From an uncultured Desulfuromonas sp. (GTDB lineage: Bacteria; Desulfobacterota; Desulfuromonadia; Desulfuromonadales; Desulfuromonadaceae), in the NCBI RefSeq assembly GCF_963678835.1, contig NZ_OY787469.1, positions 1 through 64,000 on the forward strand: a stretch of DNA of 64,000 nt, read 5' to 3'. Both the position numbers and the translations under genes were made by a program. Shown here piece by piece: positions 9,211 to 19,291 of the stretch; positions within the stretch are counted from its first letter, which is position 1, and every line of letters begins with the position of its first letter. Below the pieces are notes generated by a model. The model had not been told where the DNA came from, did not search any database, and worked only from the letters and a program-made list of their open reading frames with translations.

Positions 9211-10086
9211 TTACCCTCCAAGATGAATTGTGAGAACACCAAGCAGAATCAGACAGGCTGCTGTCAAGCGCATACGACCACACGATTCGTGCAGGAACAG
9301 CACTCCTATCAAGACACCAAACAGCACATTCACCTGCCGCACCGGTACCGCATAACTGACTGGAGCCAGACTCAGGCCGTAACGAAAGGTGAGAAACGAC
9401 CCTAGCATAACCGGCCCCGAAGATAAAATGAGTCGTTTATGCTGACGCCATTCCGGCAGAATGCGGCCACGATATCGGTTCCGGCTCAGGTTAAGCGACA
9501 TGATCACCACCATCAACATCACCAGAATATAGGTAAAATAGAAGGGCGAGTACCCCATGACACCGCTTTTATCGGCAACGGATCCAATTGAGTAGATAAA
9601 TCCGGCGGCCAACGCCGCACGGACGGACGAATTGGACAAATTACGTAGCGGGCGCAAAATCGAGTGTAATGAGAAGTCCGGCAACTGGACGCAATACGCA
9701 CCAGCGACCACACACAATACGCCGAGAATGCCACCGACAGTGAGCTGCTCATGCAGGAAGAAGGCGCCCCATAACGGCACGTAGATCATTGATGTCTGGG
9801 CCAGCGGGTAGGTCAGGGACAAATCACCCTGACGGTAGGCAATGCCGTTACACAGATGATAGAGAACAAAGCATATGGCGCCGATGATCGCCCACAACCA
9901 CGTCAGCCCATGAGGAACAGGGAATGACCCCGGAAGAAACACCAGCACCACATTCAACAAAAACCCAGAGGTGATAAACATCCACCAGATAAAGACGGTT
10001 TTGTCACGACTCTGTTTAACCTGAAGGTTCCATAGCGCATGCATCAAAGCTGAGAAAACGATAAAAAATAGCGCGATGGCATCCAT
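9211..10086 (-). CDS. DMT/EamA-family permease
   Basis: 291 residues with about ten hydrophobic helices in two halves, each with the EamA pattern (ALMHALWNLQVKQS near the start, a second repeat after residue 150, VPVRQVNVLFGVLIGVLFLHE near the end). Such drug/metabolite transporters carry small metabolites or amino acids across the inner membrane. The substrate is unknown. It is cotranscribed with the HD nucleotidase that starts 2 nt after its stop, which may hint at a nucleoside-related substrate but is not evidence for one. It is divergent from the DUF4388-HDOD gene. Confidence 0.82.
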   Translation of the reverse strand: MDAIALFFIVFSALMHALWNLQVKQSRDKTVFIWWMFITSGFLLNVVLVFLPGSFPVPHGLTWLWAIIGAICFVLYHLCNGIAYRQGDLSLTYPLAQTSMIYVPLWGAFFLHEQLTVGGILGVLCVVAGAYCVQLPDFSLHSILRPLRNLSNSSVRAALAAGFIYSIGSVADKSGVMGYSPFYFTYILVMLMVVIMSLNLSRNRYRGRILPEWRQHKRLILSSGPVMLGSFLTFRYGLSLAPVSYAVPVRQVNVLFGVLIGVLFLHESCGRMRLTAACLILLGVLTIHLGG

Positions 10087-10232
10087 ATGCTATCCTTATT
10101 ACATGAAGTCTACCAGAGAACAGATTTTAATGGCTGACAAGCGACAGTAGCAAATGTTAAAAATCGTAACTGCTGATAAATATAAGCCAAATGTAATACA
10201 AATGCGCGAATCGATAAAAAGGAGACGCCATC

Positions 10233-11504
10233 ATGAGTGCGCTCAATGGTAGCCTCAGCACCACCTCGCTGCCTGAAATTCTCCGCCAGTGCTCCGTACA
10301 ACAGAAAACCGGTACGTTGAACCTATCCCAGGCGGAGATCGATAAAAAACTATATTTCAACAAGGGCCAACTGATTTACATCACGTCCAACAAGCCGGGC
10401 GAGCGGGTTGGCGAATATCTGATTCAACGCGGCGATCTAACCCGCTCCTGGGCCGGTTTTCTGCTCAAAGACAGTAAACGTAACGGAGTGGCATTTACCC
10501 GCAGCCTGTTGCAAAAAAATATCTTCGACAAGGACAAACTGCAAAAAGCCCTGTCAGACCTAGCCAACGAGGCCTTAGCCGATGTCATGAACTGGACGGT
10601 CGGCAATTATGAATTCACCAACCTTCTTCCCAAACAGGCCCTCGAGGGCCCGATTCAAATCAGTGAAGCTGACGCCCTGAAGCGGGTTCTACAGAGCGGC
10701 AAGCCGGAGGAAGCGTCCGCCAGTACGGAGGACATTCTTCGCGACTTGGCTCGAACCATTGTTGCCGAGGACTTCACCCTGCCCCTGTTGGCAACAACCG
10801 CCTCAAAACTGGAAGAATGCTGGGAAGAGGACGAAAAAAGCGCCGAACAGGTTCTTGATCTGGTTCATAAAGACCAGATCCTTACCATCAACCTGCTGCG
10901 GGTCGTCAATGCGTCGGTGGCCCATCCGCCCCAACAGTGCATGACAGTGAAACAGGCCATGGAACTCTATCCTCACGAACGCCTGGTGGGCATTGTCCTG
11001 GCGCAGGCGGCCAATGCCCACTCGCCAAAACAACCGGACACCGTTTCGCTGCTGTTGCAGCACGCTCTGAGTTGCGCCTGCCTGGCCGAACAGATCGCTG
11101 CCCAATTGGGGGAAGATATCGAAGAAGCCTACACCTGCGGCTTACTCCATAACATTGGTAAAGTTTTGCTGTTGCAGATCCTTCCCGACAACAACATTCC
11201 GGAAGCACAACTGCCGAAACTGGTGCAGGATTTCCACCAGAATTCGGGGGCCCTACTGTCACGGCGCTGGAACCTGTCGCCCAAACTCCATGACTGTATT
11301 AAAAACTACTCGGCTCCGGAAAAAGCCAAGGAGTCACAGATCCACGTAGAGATCGTCTGCCTGAGTCACAATCTGCTGCAGAATGAAGGCGACCTGGACA
11401 GTTACCAGAAGCAGTGCCCAACCATCGATTTCGACCAACTCGACATGGACAGTTTACATGACAGCCTGGAACTGATTGACGAACTGGCGACTTCGACCTA
11501 TTAA
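10233..11504 (+). CDS. DUF4388-HDOD signalling protein
   Basis: 423 residues. The N-terminal 1-110 (LNGSLSTTSLPEILRQCSVQ, then GTLNLSQ and YFNKGQLIYI) is a DUF4388/PatA-like domain common in deltaproteobacterial signalling proteins. About 175-370 is an HDOD domain (metal-free HD-related output domain) with CGLLHNIGKVLLLQIL, where HN replaces the catalytic HD pair. HDOD proteins usually act as regulators of motility, c-di-GMP or stress pathways rather than enzymes. GGAG lies 9 nt before the ATG. It is monocistronic, divergent from the permease and convergent with rnd, separated by only 4 bp. Confidence 0.85.
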   Translation: MSALNGSLSTTSLPEILRQCSVQQKTGTLNLSQAEIDKKLYFNKGQLIYITSNKPGERVGEYLIQRGDLTRSWAGFLLKDSKRNGVAFTRSLLQKNIFDKDKLQKALSDLANEALADVMNWTVGNYEFTNLLPKQALEGPIQISEADALKRVLQSGKPEEASASTEDILRDLARTIVAEDFTLPLLATTASKLEECWEEDEKSAEQVLDLVHKDQILTINLLRVVNASVAHPPQQCMTVKQAMELYPHERLVGIVLAQAANAHSPKQPDTVSLLLQHALSCACLAEQIAAQLGEDIEEAYTCGLLHNIGKVLLLQILPDNNIPEAQLPKLVQDFHQNSGALLSRRWNLSPKLHDCIKNYSAPEKAKESQIHVEIVCLSHNLLQNEGDLDSYQKQCPTIDFDQLDMDSLHDSLELIDELATSTY

Positions 11505-11508
11505 GCAA

Positions 11509-12633
11509 TTACACGTGCAAGCGGGCAATCAACTCCGGTCCGAGCACTTTGCGTTGCCACTCTTTCATGCCATCAATCGCCATCAGATCCTGAACATTGC
11601 GCGGCTGGCTGTGCGCCACCGCCTCGAGCAATGCATTGTTGATCACAATTCCCGGATCCATCTCCAACTGTTTGGCTTTATCGGTCCGCCAGCTTTTCAG
11701 ACGGTTAAAACGCTCTTCAGCGGCAACATCACGCACTCGACGTTCGCGACGCGGGAAGTGGGGCAACTGGTCTTTGTCCACCGCCTGTCCCGTTTCGATC
11801 TGTTTGAGGACCGCTCGGCCATAACGATCAGCCAGACGCGCCGGAAATTCTTCGAGATCTTTCAACGCCTCCATGGTGGTCGGCATGTGGCGCGCGGCAC
11901 TGAGCAACGGCTTGTTACCCACGACTTTATACGCGGGGCAATCGCGCCGCTGCGCCTCTTTCTCACGCCACTCCAGCAGGCATTCGAGAATTGCCAGGGC
12001 TCGCGGTGGCATGGTCCCAGCACCCTTGATGCGCAGAAAAGCCGGGCCATCATGCACTCTGAATTTCGCCTGCTCCAACAGGCGAAATTCCTCTTCCACC
12101 CACCAGAGACGATCTTTTTCCTTTAGTGCCGGTTCAAGTACCGCCACAAGTTTTTCCAGATGACGGGTATCTTCAGCTGCGTAGTGACACATCTCCGGGG
12201 ACAAGGGTCGCTTCGACCAATCAGCCCGTTGAAAACGCTTGTCGAGAGTCACATCAAAGTACTTGCCGAGCACATCCGCCAGACCAACCTTTTCCTCGCC
12301 AAGAAACTGGCTGGCAATCATGGTGTCAAACAGGCCTCTGATTTCAATATCAAAATCGCGCGCCAGACAACGGATATCGTAATCTGCGGCATGAAATATC
12401 TTGCGGATGGAAGAGTCAGCCAGCACCGGCTTAAGCGGCGCAAGATCACCTGCTGCGAGAGGATCGAGCAAGACCGTGGTGTCGTGATAAGTAAACTGCA
12501 GCAGACACACTTTTTCCTGATAGGAATGCATCGAATCCGCTTCCAGATCAACGGCAAAGACCGCGCAGGTTTCAAGGTCTTTTGCCAAAGCGACAACAGC
12601 ATCATCCGTGGTCAGGATCGGTGGTAACGTCAT
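11509..12633 (-). CDS. rnd: Ribonuclease D
   Basis: 374 residues, normal for RNase D. The DEDD 3'-5' exonuclease motifs are present: FAVDLEADSMHSY (first Asp and Glu), FHAADYDI and YAAEDTRHLEKL. One or two HRDC domains follow (about 200-290 and after). It trims 3' ends of stable RNA precursors such as tRNAs. It is the last gene of the mqnP-ubiX-mqnE-mqnC-hisC-mutY-rnd run, 13 bp after mutY, and is convergent with the HDOD gene. Confidence 0.92.
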   Translation of the reverse strand: MTLPPILTTDDAVVALAKDLETCAVFAVDLEADSMHSYQEKVCLLQFTYHDTTVLLDPLAAGDLAPLKPVLADSSIRKIFHAADYDIRCLARDFDIEIRGLFDTMIASQFLGEEKVGLADVLGKYFDVTLDKRFQRADWSKRPLSPEMCHYAAEDTRHLEKLVAVLEPALKEKDRLWWVEEEFRLLEQAKFRVHDGPAFLRIKGAGTMPPRALAILECLLEWREKEAQRRDCPAYKVVGNKPLLSAARHMPTTMEALKDLEEFPARLADRYGRAVLKQIETGQAVDKDQLPHFPRRERRVRDVAAEERFNRLKSWRTDKAKQLEMDPGIVINNALLEAVAHSQPRNVQDLMAIDGMKEWQRKVLGPELIARLHV

Positions 12634-12646
12634 TCAGTTAAACTCC

Positions 12647-13723
12647 TTATTTCTCACGCTGCTTCAGCAGCATTTCGACAATTTTTTTATGGCTGCCATG
12701 CAGCGGCCAGTCTGTCAACTCGGCTTCTGTCAGCCAGCGACAGGAAGAAAAAGACTCCGCCAGCGGAACATCCGCTTGCAGATAAAACGTGGTCACATCG
12801 ACACGAAAGTGGCTGTAGACATGACGAACAACCCCCAGCGTCTGCAACGGTTGATCTTCGTTTCCAATCAAGATTCGGGCCTGATTCACCTGTTGCTGCG
12901 CAGATTGCGGCTGTTTAAAACTCTGTGAAGGAAACTCCCACAAACCGGCCAGCATACCGGTCAGAGGCCGTTGTCTGACGGCAAAACGACCATTGTGCTC
13001 CACCAGGACAGCCACTTCCTGACGCAACGGCACTGTTTTACGTTGCCGTTTACGCGGCAACTGGTCTTGAATCCCCTGTTGATAGCCCTGACACAAAGAG
13101 ATCATGGGACACGCCACACAATTCGGCTGGCGCGGTGTGCACAATGTGGCGCCAAAATCCATGATCGCCTGCGCATAATCGTGACAGTGCTGTTGTGGTG
13201 TCAACTGAGCGGCCCACTGCCACAACTGCTTTTCCGCAGCGCTACTACGTGGATCATCCTGCCAGGCAAACAAGCGACACAACACCCGCCGGACATTGCC
13301 GTCAAGGATCACACCGTGGCGATCAAAGGCGATAGCACGAATCGCCCCCGCAGTTGAACGTCCCACACCCGGCAGAGTCATCAGCGCATCAACGCTGTGC
13401 GGAAACTGCCCCTGAAACGCTTCACACACCTTTTGTGCTGCCGCATGAAGATTGCGCGCCCGTGAATAATAACCGAGACCGGCCCACAGTTCGATCACCG
13501 CATCAAGCGGTGCGCTGGCCAGACTCTCGACATCGGGGAATTGGTCAACGAAACGTTCAAAATAGGGGATGACTGCCTGCACTCCGGTCTGCTGAAGCAT
13601 CACTTCAGACAGCCAGATCCGATACGGATCACGGCTCAGGCGCCATGGCAACTCTCGGCCGCAACGGTCGTACCACGCCAGCAATCGCTGCTGAAACACT
13701 GCCGCATTGACGGGATCAGTCAT
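12647..13723 (-). CDS. mutY: A/G-specific adenine glycosylase MutY
   Basis: 358 residues. The N-terminal HhH-GPD glycosylase domain has WLSEVMLQQTGVQAV and LPGVGRSTAGAI with the HhH motif. The catalytic Asp lies shortly after it. The [4Fe-4S] ligands follow the Cx6Cx2Cx5C pattern in CTPRQPNCVACPMISLC. A C-terminal NUDIX-like domain recognises 8-oxoguanine. It removes adenine mispaired with 8-oxoG. Its ATG overlaps the hisC stop in TGATG, so translation is coupled. Placement inside a menaquinone/histidine operon has no obvious functional reason. Confidence 0.95.
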   Translation of the reverse strand: MTDPVNAAVFQQRLLAWYDRCGRELPWRLSRDPYRIWLSEVMLQQTGVQAVIPYFERFVDQFPDVESLASAPLDAVIELWAGLGYYSRARNLHAAAQKVCEAFQGQFPHSVDALMTLPGVGRSTAGAIRAIAFDRHGVILDGNVRRVLCRLFAWQDDPRSSAAEKQLWQWAAQLTPQQHCHDYAQAIMDFGATLCTPRQPNCVACPMISLCQGYQQGIQDQLPRKRQRKTVPLRQEVAVLVEHNGRFAVRQRPLTGMLAGLWEFPSQSFKQPQSAQQQVNQARILIGNEDQPLQTLGVVRHVYSHFRVDVTTFYLQADVPLAESFSSCRWLTEAELTDWPLHGSHKKIVEMLLKQREK

Positions 13724-14772
13724 CAGCCCTGCTGCAAAACCTTGAGTGTGGCTTCCATTTCTTCACGAGTGCCGATGGAGATGCGCAGACCATGCTTGAG
13801 CAGTGGATCACTGAAATGACGCACCAGAATCTTGTGGCTCTTGAGCAGTTCATAGACTCGCTCGCCATCACCATCGCCCGGGCTGGCAAAGACAAAATTA
13901 CCCTGTGAGGGGATGACGCTGAAACCAATCTTTTCCAATTCTGCCGCAAACCAGTCGCGGGTTTCACAAATCTGGGCCACCCTTTTTTTCAGATAGTCCT
14001 GATCCAGCAATGCGGCTTCGGCAGCCACCAGAGCCAGACGGTCCAGGTGGTAGTGATCGCGAATCTTATCCAACGCTGCCACCACCCCGGGTCGCGCCAC
14101 GGCCAAGCCAAGACGCATACCGGCCAGGGCATAGCTCTTGGACAGGGTACGTGTCACCACCACGTTATCGTACTTTTTCACCAGCGGCATGGCCGTCTGA
14201 TCAGAAAAATCGGTATAGGCTTCATCGACCACCAGCATACCGTCACACCGTTGCGCCAGATCTTCGATCTCTTCCAGGCTGAAGGTAAAACCAAGCGGTG
14301 CGTTAGGGCAGGCGAGAAAAAAGATCTTGCCGCTATATCGCTCCGGGAAGTCCACCAGTTTGTGATGGGCGTCAAGAGCAAACGTTTTTACTTTGGCGCC
14401 CTGGATATCGATCAGGGTGCCGTAATACGAATAGGACGGATGGACAAACGCCACTTCATCCCCGTCATCGGCAAAGGCGCGTATCAGGTTGTTGAGCAGT
14501 TCGTCGGAACCATTGGCCATGATCAGCCAGTCGGCGTCGAAACCGTACAGATCCGCAGCAATCTGCCGCGCTCGACGACTTCCGGCATCGGGATATTGAC
14601 GCAGACTGGCACCATCTTCGCCCAACTCGGCGCGAATCGCTTCAGCCACCTTCGGCGAAGGTGGGTAGGGATTTTCGTTGGTGTTCAACTTGATCCACTG
14701 GTCGGCATCCGCCGGTTGAAACCCCGGCACATAACCGGCCATATCGGCAATCGCTTTTCGTAACACAATCAT
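13723..14772 (-). CDS. hisC: Histidinol-phosphate aminotransferase
   Basis: 349 residues, class II fold-type I PLP aminotransferase. It has [12 protein letters not shown] (N-terminal substrate loop), [18 protein letters not shown] with the PLP Asp and [12 protein letters not shown] with the Schiff-base Lys. It converts imidazole-acetol phosphate and glutamate to histidinol phosphate in histidine synthesis. HisC-like enzymes can also act on aromatic amino acids. Its start overlaps the mqnC stop by 4 nt (ATGA), and no other his gene is nearby. Confidence 0.9.
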   Translation of the reverse strand: MIVLRKAIADMAGYVPGFQPADADQWIKLNTNENPYPPSPKVAEAIRAELGEDGASLRQYPDAGSRRARQIAADLYGFDADWLIMANGSDELLNNLIRAFADDGDEVAFVHPSYSYYGTLIDIQGAKVKTFALDAHHKLVDFPERYSGKIFFLACPNAPLGFTFSLEEIEDLAQRCDGMLVVDEAYTDFSDQTAMPLVKKYDNVVVTRTLSKSYALAGMRLGLAVARPGVVAALDKIRDHYHLDRLALVAAEAALLDQDYLKKRVAQICETRDWFAAELEKIGFSVIPSQGNFVFASPGDGDGERVYELLKSHKILVRHFSDPLLKHGLRISIGTREEMEATLKVLQQG

Positions 14773-15866
14773 GCCTCATCCTTTTTCAAAGGGCCTTCGT
14801 ACACTTCCAGCACATCGTAGCCGGTGGTCCGGCGCACCGGAGTGAACCCGGCCTGACGGGCCAGTTCAACCAGCTCCTGTTGCGTCATGCGAAAGGACAC
14901 ACCCGCAGCAGCAACGACATTCTCCTCGAGCATGGTGCCCCCGAGATCGTTGGCACCGAAACGCAATGCGACCTGAGCCATATGTGCGCCTTGAGTCACC
15001 CAGCTGGCCTGAATGTTATCGATATTATCGAGCACCAACCGTGACAGTGCCAAAATCTTCAGATAGTCCTGACCGGTGGCGGTTTCACCGCCCAACTCGG
15101 TGTTGGTGGGTTGAAACGACCAACTGATAAATGCGCTGAAGCCACCATGTTTTTCCTGAATCTCGCGCACCCGAAACAGATGCTCAACCCGCTGCTCTTC
15201 CGTATCGCAGGAACCGAACATCATGGTTGCCGTGGTCTTCATCCCCAGCTCATGGGCGACTTCCATCACCTCGGCCCACTGCCGCCAGCCAATCTTGTTG
15301 GGCGAAATCGCTTTGCGTACCTCATCGACCAAGACCTCGGCGCCGCCGCCGGGGATCGATTTCAATCCAGCCTGCTGCAAACGCTGCAGACACTCGCGCA
15401 AGGTCAAGCCCGACAAATGGGCGACCTGGGTGATCTCCGCCGGAGACAGCGAATGGATCTGCACCATGGGAAAACGTTCGGTGAGCTGACGGAACAACTC
15501 CTCAAACCAGTCGATGGTCAGGCTGGGATGGACACCGCCCTGCATGAGCAACTGAGTGCCGCCATGATCAACCAACTCTTGAACCTTAGCGAAGATCTCA
15601 TCGTAACTAAGCAGATACGCCTGGTCATCGTCTTCATCGCAATAAAACGCGCAAAAGCGGCATTTACAACAACACACATTGCTGTAATTGACATTACGAT
15701 CAACCACAAAGCTGACCTGGCCGTCGGGATGGCGTCGTTTGCGCACCTCGTCGGCCAACCGACCGAGGGTAAGCAGATCGACCTCACGCAGCAGAAACAG
15801 CGCCTCTTCACGCGTCAGGGCCTGGCCCTGGTCGATTTTTTGTTCAATCGTCGGCAACATCGTCAT
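14769..15866 (-). CDS. mqnC: Cyclic dehypoxanthinyl futalosine synthase MqnC
   Basis: 365 residues from an ATG at 15866; a second ATG is two codons later. The longer frame to 15923 would run deep into mqnE and is not favoured. The radical-SAM cluster motif Cx3Cx2C is in [12 protein letters not shown] near the N-terminus. [16 protein letters not shown] and [13 protein letters not shown] follow the MqnC pattern. It makes the cyclic intermediate of the futalosine menaquinone pathway from dehypoxanthinyl futalosine. It overlaps the mqnE 3' end by about 20 nt, indicating tight coupling. Confidence 0.93.
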   Translation of the reverse strand: MTMLPTIEQKIDQGQALTREEALFLLREVDLLTLGRLADEVRKRRHPDGQVSFVVDRNVNYSNVCCCKCRFCAFYCDEDDDQAYLLSYDEIFAKVQELVDHGGTQLLMQGGVHPSLTIDWFEELFRQLTERFPMVQIHSLSPAEITQVAHLSGLTLRECLQRLQQAGLKSIPGGGAEVLVDEVRKAISPNKIGWRQWAEVMEVAHELGMKTTATMMFGSCDTEEQRVEHLFRVREIQEKHGGFSAFISWSFQPTNTELGGETATGQDYLKILALSRLVLDNIDNIQASWVTQGAHMAQVALRFGANDLGGTMLEENVVAAAGVSFRMTQQELVELARQAGFTPVRRTTGYDVLEVYEGPLKKDEA

Positions 15867-16950
15867 ACACCCGCACCTGCTGATAGAGGGTATCGCGCTC
15901 CACGGGCAATTTTCCGGCGCCACGGATCTGACGCAGCAGTTCGGCTTTGCTCAGCTCCTGGGGTGAATCTGCGCCAGCATCGTGTCCGATCTTCTCCTCA
16001 ATCACGGTACCGTCGAGATCGTTAACGCCAAAAGCCAACGCCACCTGGGCGATCTTCAGACCGAGCATGACCCAGTAGGCCTTGATATGCTGAAAGTTAT
16101 CCAGATAGATACGGCTGATGGCCAGGGTTTTCAGGCAATCAATCCCGTCCGGCCCCTTGGCATTGGGAATACGCGTATTGTCCGGCTGGAATGCCAGCGG
16201 AATAAACGACTGGAAACCACCGGTTCGATCCTGAAGTTCACGCAATTTTGCCATGTGGTCGACGCGATCAGCATACCCTTCGACATGGCCAAACAGCATG
16301 GTGGCGTTGCTTTTCAAGCCACCTTCATGGATCTTTTGCGTCACTTCCAACCAGCGCTCCCCGGAGATTTTTTCCGGACAGATTTGTTGACGCACCTCGG
16401 CACCGAGAATTTCCGCACCACCGCCCGGAGTAGAATCAAGCCCGAGACGTTTCATCTCGGAAATAACGGTTTCCACCGGCAACTTGGAGATCTTGGAAAA
16501 ATAATCGACCTCGACAGCCGTAAACGCCTTGATCTTCAGATTGGGGTTATTGGCCTTGATCGTGGTGATCATGCGCAGATAAAATTCAAATGGCAGTTCT
16601 GGATGCAGCCCGCCCACCATATGTAATTCGGTGGCACCGGCAGCACTGGCTTCAGCGGCTTTTTCAAGAATTTCACTGAGATGATAGGCATAGCCGCCCG
16701 GCTGGCCCGGCTCATGACAAAACGCACAAAAGCGGCACTGATTTACACAAAAGTTGGTGTAGTTCAAATGGCGATTGACATTGAAAAACACCCGGTTGCC
16801 GTTCTTCTTTTCGTTAATTTCAGCGGCAAGCTGGCCAATACCGAACAGATCGTCACTGTTGAACAAATCCAAGGCATCCTGATCACTGATCCGTTCGCCG
16901 CGCGCCACTTTGTCGCGCACGCGAACGACACATTCACTTGATTCCATCAT
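15844..16950 (-). CDS. mqnE: Aminofutalosine synthase MqnE
   Basis: 368 residues, radical-SAM enzyme with the Cx3Cx2C motif in NFCVNQCRFCAFC, then HMVGGLHPELPFE, PGGGAEILG and PLAFQPDN. It joins an enolpyruvyl benzoate precursor to SAM to form aminofutalosine, the first radical step of futalosine-dependent menaquinone synthesis. The start overlaps the ubiX stop by 4 nt. Its direct neighbour mqnC supports the assignment over related FO-synthase-type enzymes. Confidence 0.94.
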   Translation of the reverse strand: MMESSECVVRVRDKVARGERISDQDALDLFNSDDLFGIGQLAAEINEKKNGNRVFFNVNRHLNYTNFCVNQCRFCAFCHEPGQPGGYAYHLSEILEKAAEASAAGATELHMVGGLHPELPFEFYLRMITTIKANNPNLKIKAFTAVEVDYFSKISKLPVETVISEMKRLGLDSTPGGGAEILGAEVRQQICPEKISGERWLEVTQKIHEGGLKSNATMLFGHVEGYADRVDHMAKLRELQDRTGGFQSFIPLAFQPDNTRIPNAKGPDGIDCLKTLAISRIYLDNFQHIKAYWVMLGLKIAQVALAFGVNDLDGTVIEEKIGHDAGADSPQELSKAELLRQIRGAGKLPVERDTLYQQVRVYDDVADD

Positions 16951-17552
16951 GAGTCTTCTCCCCAGCGGGTAAACAGGGCATGGGAGATTCCAAGACTGTC
17001 GAGCACTTTGCCGACAACAAAATCCACCAGATCGTCCATGCTCTGCGGCTGGCTGTAAAAGGCCGGCATGGCAGGCAGAATCACCGCCCCGGCTTGAGAT
17101 AAAGTTAAAAGGTTCTGCAGATGCAGGGTATTTAACGGAGTTTCGCGCGGCACCATAATCAAAGGACGACGCTCTTTGAGCATCACATCAGCCACCCGTT
17201 CAATCAGGTTGCTGCTCAGCGCACAGGCAATACGCCCGACACTGCCCATGGACGCCGGAATCACCACCATGGCATCGGCTGCGGCTGAACCACTGGCCAC
17301 CGGTGCGGTAAAATCCTGCTCCGCGTAACAATGCAGTAACGCGGGATCGGCATGGAAATAGCGGCGGGCCTGCTGTTCCAGTTCAGCCCCATCGTCAGAC
17401 CAGTCCAACTGTTGTTCCAAAGCCAGCACCTGTCTGCCGGCACCGGATACCAGCAGCGACACCCGGCAGCGCTGTTTGAGCAGCTCATCCACCAGACGCA
17501 GTCCATACACAGCCCCCGAGGCCCCGGTAATGGCGACAGCAACGTGTTTCAT
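16947..17552 (-). CDS. ubiX: UbiX-type flavin prenyltransferase
   Basis: 201 residues, normal for UbiX/Pad1. It begins VAVAITGASGAVYGLRL (FMN-binding GASG motif) and has VVIPASMGSVGRIA and MLKERRPLIMVPRETPL, both family signatures. It makes prenylated FMN from FMN and dimethylallyl phosphate, the cofactor of UbiD-type decarboxylases. Here it sits between a UbiA-type prenyltransferase and mqnE, as expected for the late futalosine pathway, where a UbiD-like decarboxylase removes the naphthoate carboxyl. It overlaps both neighbours by 4 nt. Confidence 0.93.
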   Translation of the reverse strand: MKHVAVAITGASGAVYGLRLVDELLKQRCRVSLLVSGAGRQVLALEQQLDWSDDGAELEQQARRYFHADPALLHCYAEQDFTAPVASGSAAADAMVVIPASMGSVGRIACALSSNLIERVADVMLKERRPLIMVPRETPLNTLHLQNLLTLSQAGAVILPAMPAFYSQPQSMDDLVDFVVGKVLDSLGISHALFTRWGEDS

Positions 17553-18424
17553 AAGATCACCACATCGAGCAGTACGAAGACAAACAGCGTGACACTAATG
17601 TAGCCGTTCATGGTAAAAAAAGCCGCGTCCACCTTACTCAGATCCCCCGGTTTGACCAGAGTGTGCTCATAGAGCAACATAGCCGCCACCACGGCGACAC
17701 CGAGCAGGTAGATCCATCCCAGACCACTGCCGGGAAACGCCAGCAACAGAAGCACAATCATGCCGATGTGAAATCCACGCACCAGTTTGAACGAGCCCTC
17801 TTCGCCAAGTTTTACCGGAATGGAATGTAAGCCCTGCTCGCGATCAAACTCCACATCCTGCAGAGCGTAGAACACATCGAATCCGGCCACCCACAGCAGA
17901 ACAGCCAGTCCGATCATAACAATCGACCAACTGATATCACCGCGCAGGGCAATCCAGGCTCCAACCGGCGCCGCCCCCAGACATAAACCCAAAATAACAT
18001 GGGCATAGGCGGTAAAGCGTTTGGCAAAGGAATAGAGCACCAGAAAAAACAGGGCGACAAACGACAGGTAAAAACACAGCGGGTTGAGCATCCAAGCCGA
18101 CAGGACCAGTAGGCCATAAGCGACAAGAACAAACAGCCAGGCTTCCCAGCGCGACACCTTACCCGCCGGGATGTGGCGATCGGCTGTACGCGGATTGAGT
18201 CCATCGATATGGGCATCAAGCAAACGGTTGAGACCCATGGCTCCGGAACGCGCTCCGATCATGGACATACAGATCCAGAACACCTGACCGAACCCCGGCA
18301 ACGCGCCATTGGCCTGCGAAGCCATCACCACGCCGATCAAGGCAAAGGGGAAGGCAAAAATCGTGTGGGAAAATTTAATCATCTCCAGTAAGGAGCGGAC
18401 TTTTTGCGAGACGACCGACGCCAT
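17549..18424 (-). CDS. mqnP: UbiA-family prenyltransferase (MqnP-like)
   Basis: 291 residues from the ATG at 18424, which has AAAGGAG 8 nt upstream. A frame opening at 18466 lacks a ribosome site. Eight to nine membrane helices and the two Asp-rich motifs of polyprenyltransferases are visible: NRLLDAHID with N-x3-D-x3-D, and DVEFDRE. It attaches the polyprenyl chain to a (dihydroxy)naphthoate in the membrane. Its place as first gene of the mqn operon points to menaquinone rather than ubiquinone. Confidence 0.9.
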   Translation of the reverse strand: MASVVSQKVRSLLEMIKFSHTIFAFPFALIGVVMASQANGALPGFGQVFWICMSMIGARSGAMGLNRLLDAHIDGLNPRTADRHIPAGKVSRWEAWLFVLVAYGLLVLSAWMLNPLCFYLSFVALFFLVLYSFAKRFTAYAHVILGLCLGAAPVGAWIALRGDISWSIVMIGLAVLLWVAGFDVFYALQDVEFDREQGLHSIPVKLGEEGSFKLVRGFHIGMIVLLLLAFPGSGLGWIYLLGVAVVAAMLLYEHTLVKPGDLSKVDAAFFTMNGYISVTLFVFVLLDVVIL

Positions 18425-18537
18425 GATCGTTCTCCTTTCCGTTGTTACAGTGCAAAACCGTGACACTGTACACCCGAAAACAAGGGAGGATCAAGGGCTT
18501 TAGCTCGCTGGCGGGACAAGGGTGCGGATACGGGGTG

Positions 18538-19110
18538 TCAGAATGGCGAAAACGCAGAATACGGTGCGCTCTGGGGCGGGACATTGAGTGGAGAATTCAG
18601 GCGCAACTCCAAGTCCGGAAAGTGAGAGAGCAATAAAGAGCGCAATTGCCCCTGATCACAGTCGGCTTCGGTCACCACGACCACCGGAATCTTCACCCCC
18701 GGAATCAGATCATCCGCAGGAGGTGCCGGAGTTTCGTGGGCCGGACAAAAATCAATCACGGCCAGCAACGAAAAGGTTTCGTAATCACAAATCACACAGG
18801 TAAATTTGCGTTCATTCAATTGGGCCATTTTTTCCGGATTTTCCCAATCACTCCCGCAACCAATACGCAACAGATCCTTCAGGCTGATATGCCAGAACAG
18901 CCGACAGCTCGAATCAAGCATCTGCTCCAGCTGAACCAGCAGAGCCTGCTCCGCCATCGGCACAAGAATTTTCTTCACCTGGGGTGTCGTTTCACCACTA
19001 ACGTCGACGCGTAAAACATGCCGCAGATACATGGTCAACAGAGCCGCCAGAAGCAATAACACGGATGGAATAAGCAGAACGTCCAAGGTTTCCTCGAAAT
19101 GCGATAGCAC
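18538..19110 (-). CDS. Membrane-anchored DUF2726 protein
   Basis: 190 residues. One N-terminal transmembrane helix (about 11-30, LLIPSVLLLLAALLTMYL) is followed by a DUF2726-like domain: an LVPMAEQALLVQLEQML segment, FTCVICDYETFSLLAVIDF and IPVVVVTEADC. DUF2726 is related to restriction-endonuclease-like folds but its function is unknown. The tail is Pro-rich. It is transcribed alone, between the mqn operon and the divergent mrp operon. Confidence 0.7.
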   Translation of the reverse strand: MLSHFEETLDVLLIPSVLLLLAALLTMYLRHVLRVDVSGETTPQVKKILVPMAEQALLVQLEQMLDSSCRLFWHISLKDLLRIGCGSDWENPEKMAQLNERKFTCVICDYETFSLLAVIDFCPAHETPAPPADDLIPGVKIPVVVVTEADCDQGQLRSLLLSHFPDLELRLNSPLNVPPQSAPYSAFSPF

Positions 19111-19270
19111 ATAAACAATTTATCAATAGTAAAAACTAATGTTAAGCTAGCATAATCGCATGCGGCAATCAATATTTATAATATTTGCTCATGGAGTTGA
19201 ACTTAGTCAGATTAAAAAACGACCCTTCCCTTTAAAAAAAACAGTGTTATATTATTCAACAGCATCAGGC

Positions 19271-19291
19271 AAAAAAGGGGGGGGCACCATC
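19271..19291 (+). promoter_or_regulatory. A6G8 homopolymer serving as mrpE ribosome site
   Basis: Six A then eight G (19271-19284) stand 7 nt before the mrpE ATG and form the only Shine-Dalgarno-like sequence. No other G-run is seen near it. Slippage would change ribosome-site strength and spacing but not the reading frame. Confidence 0.5.
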
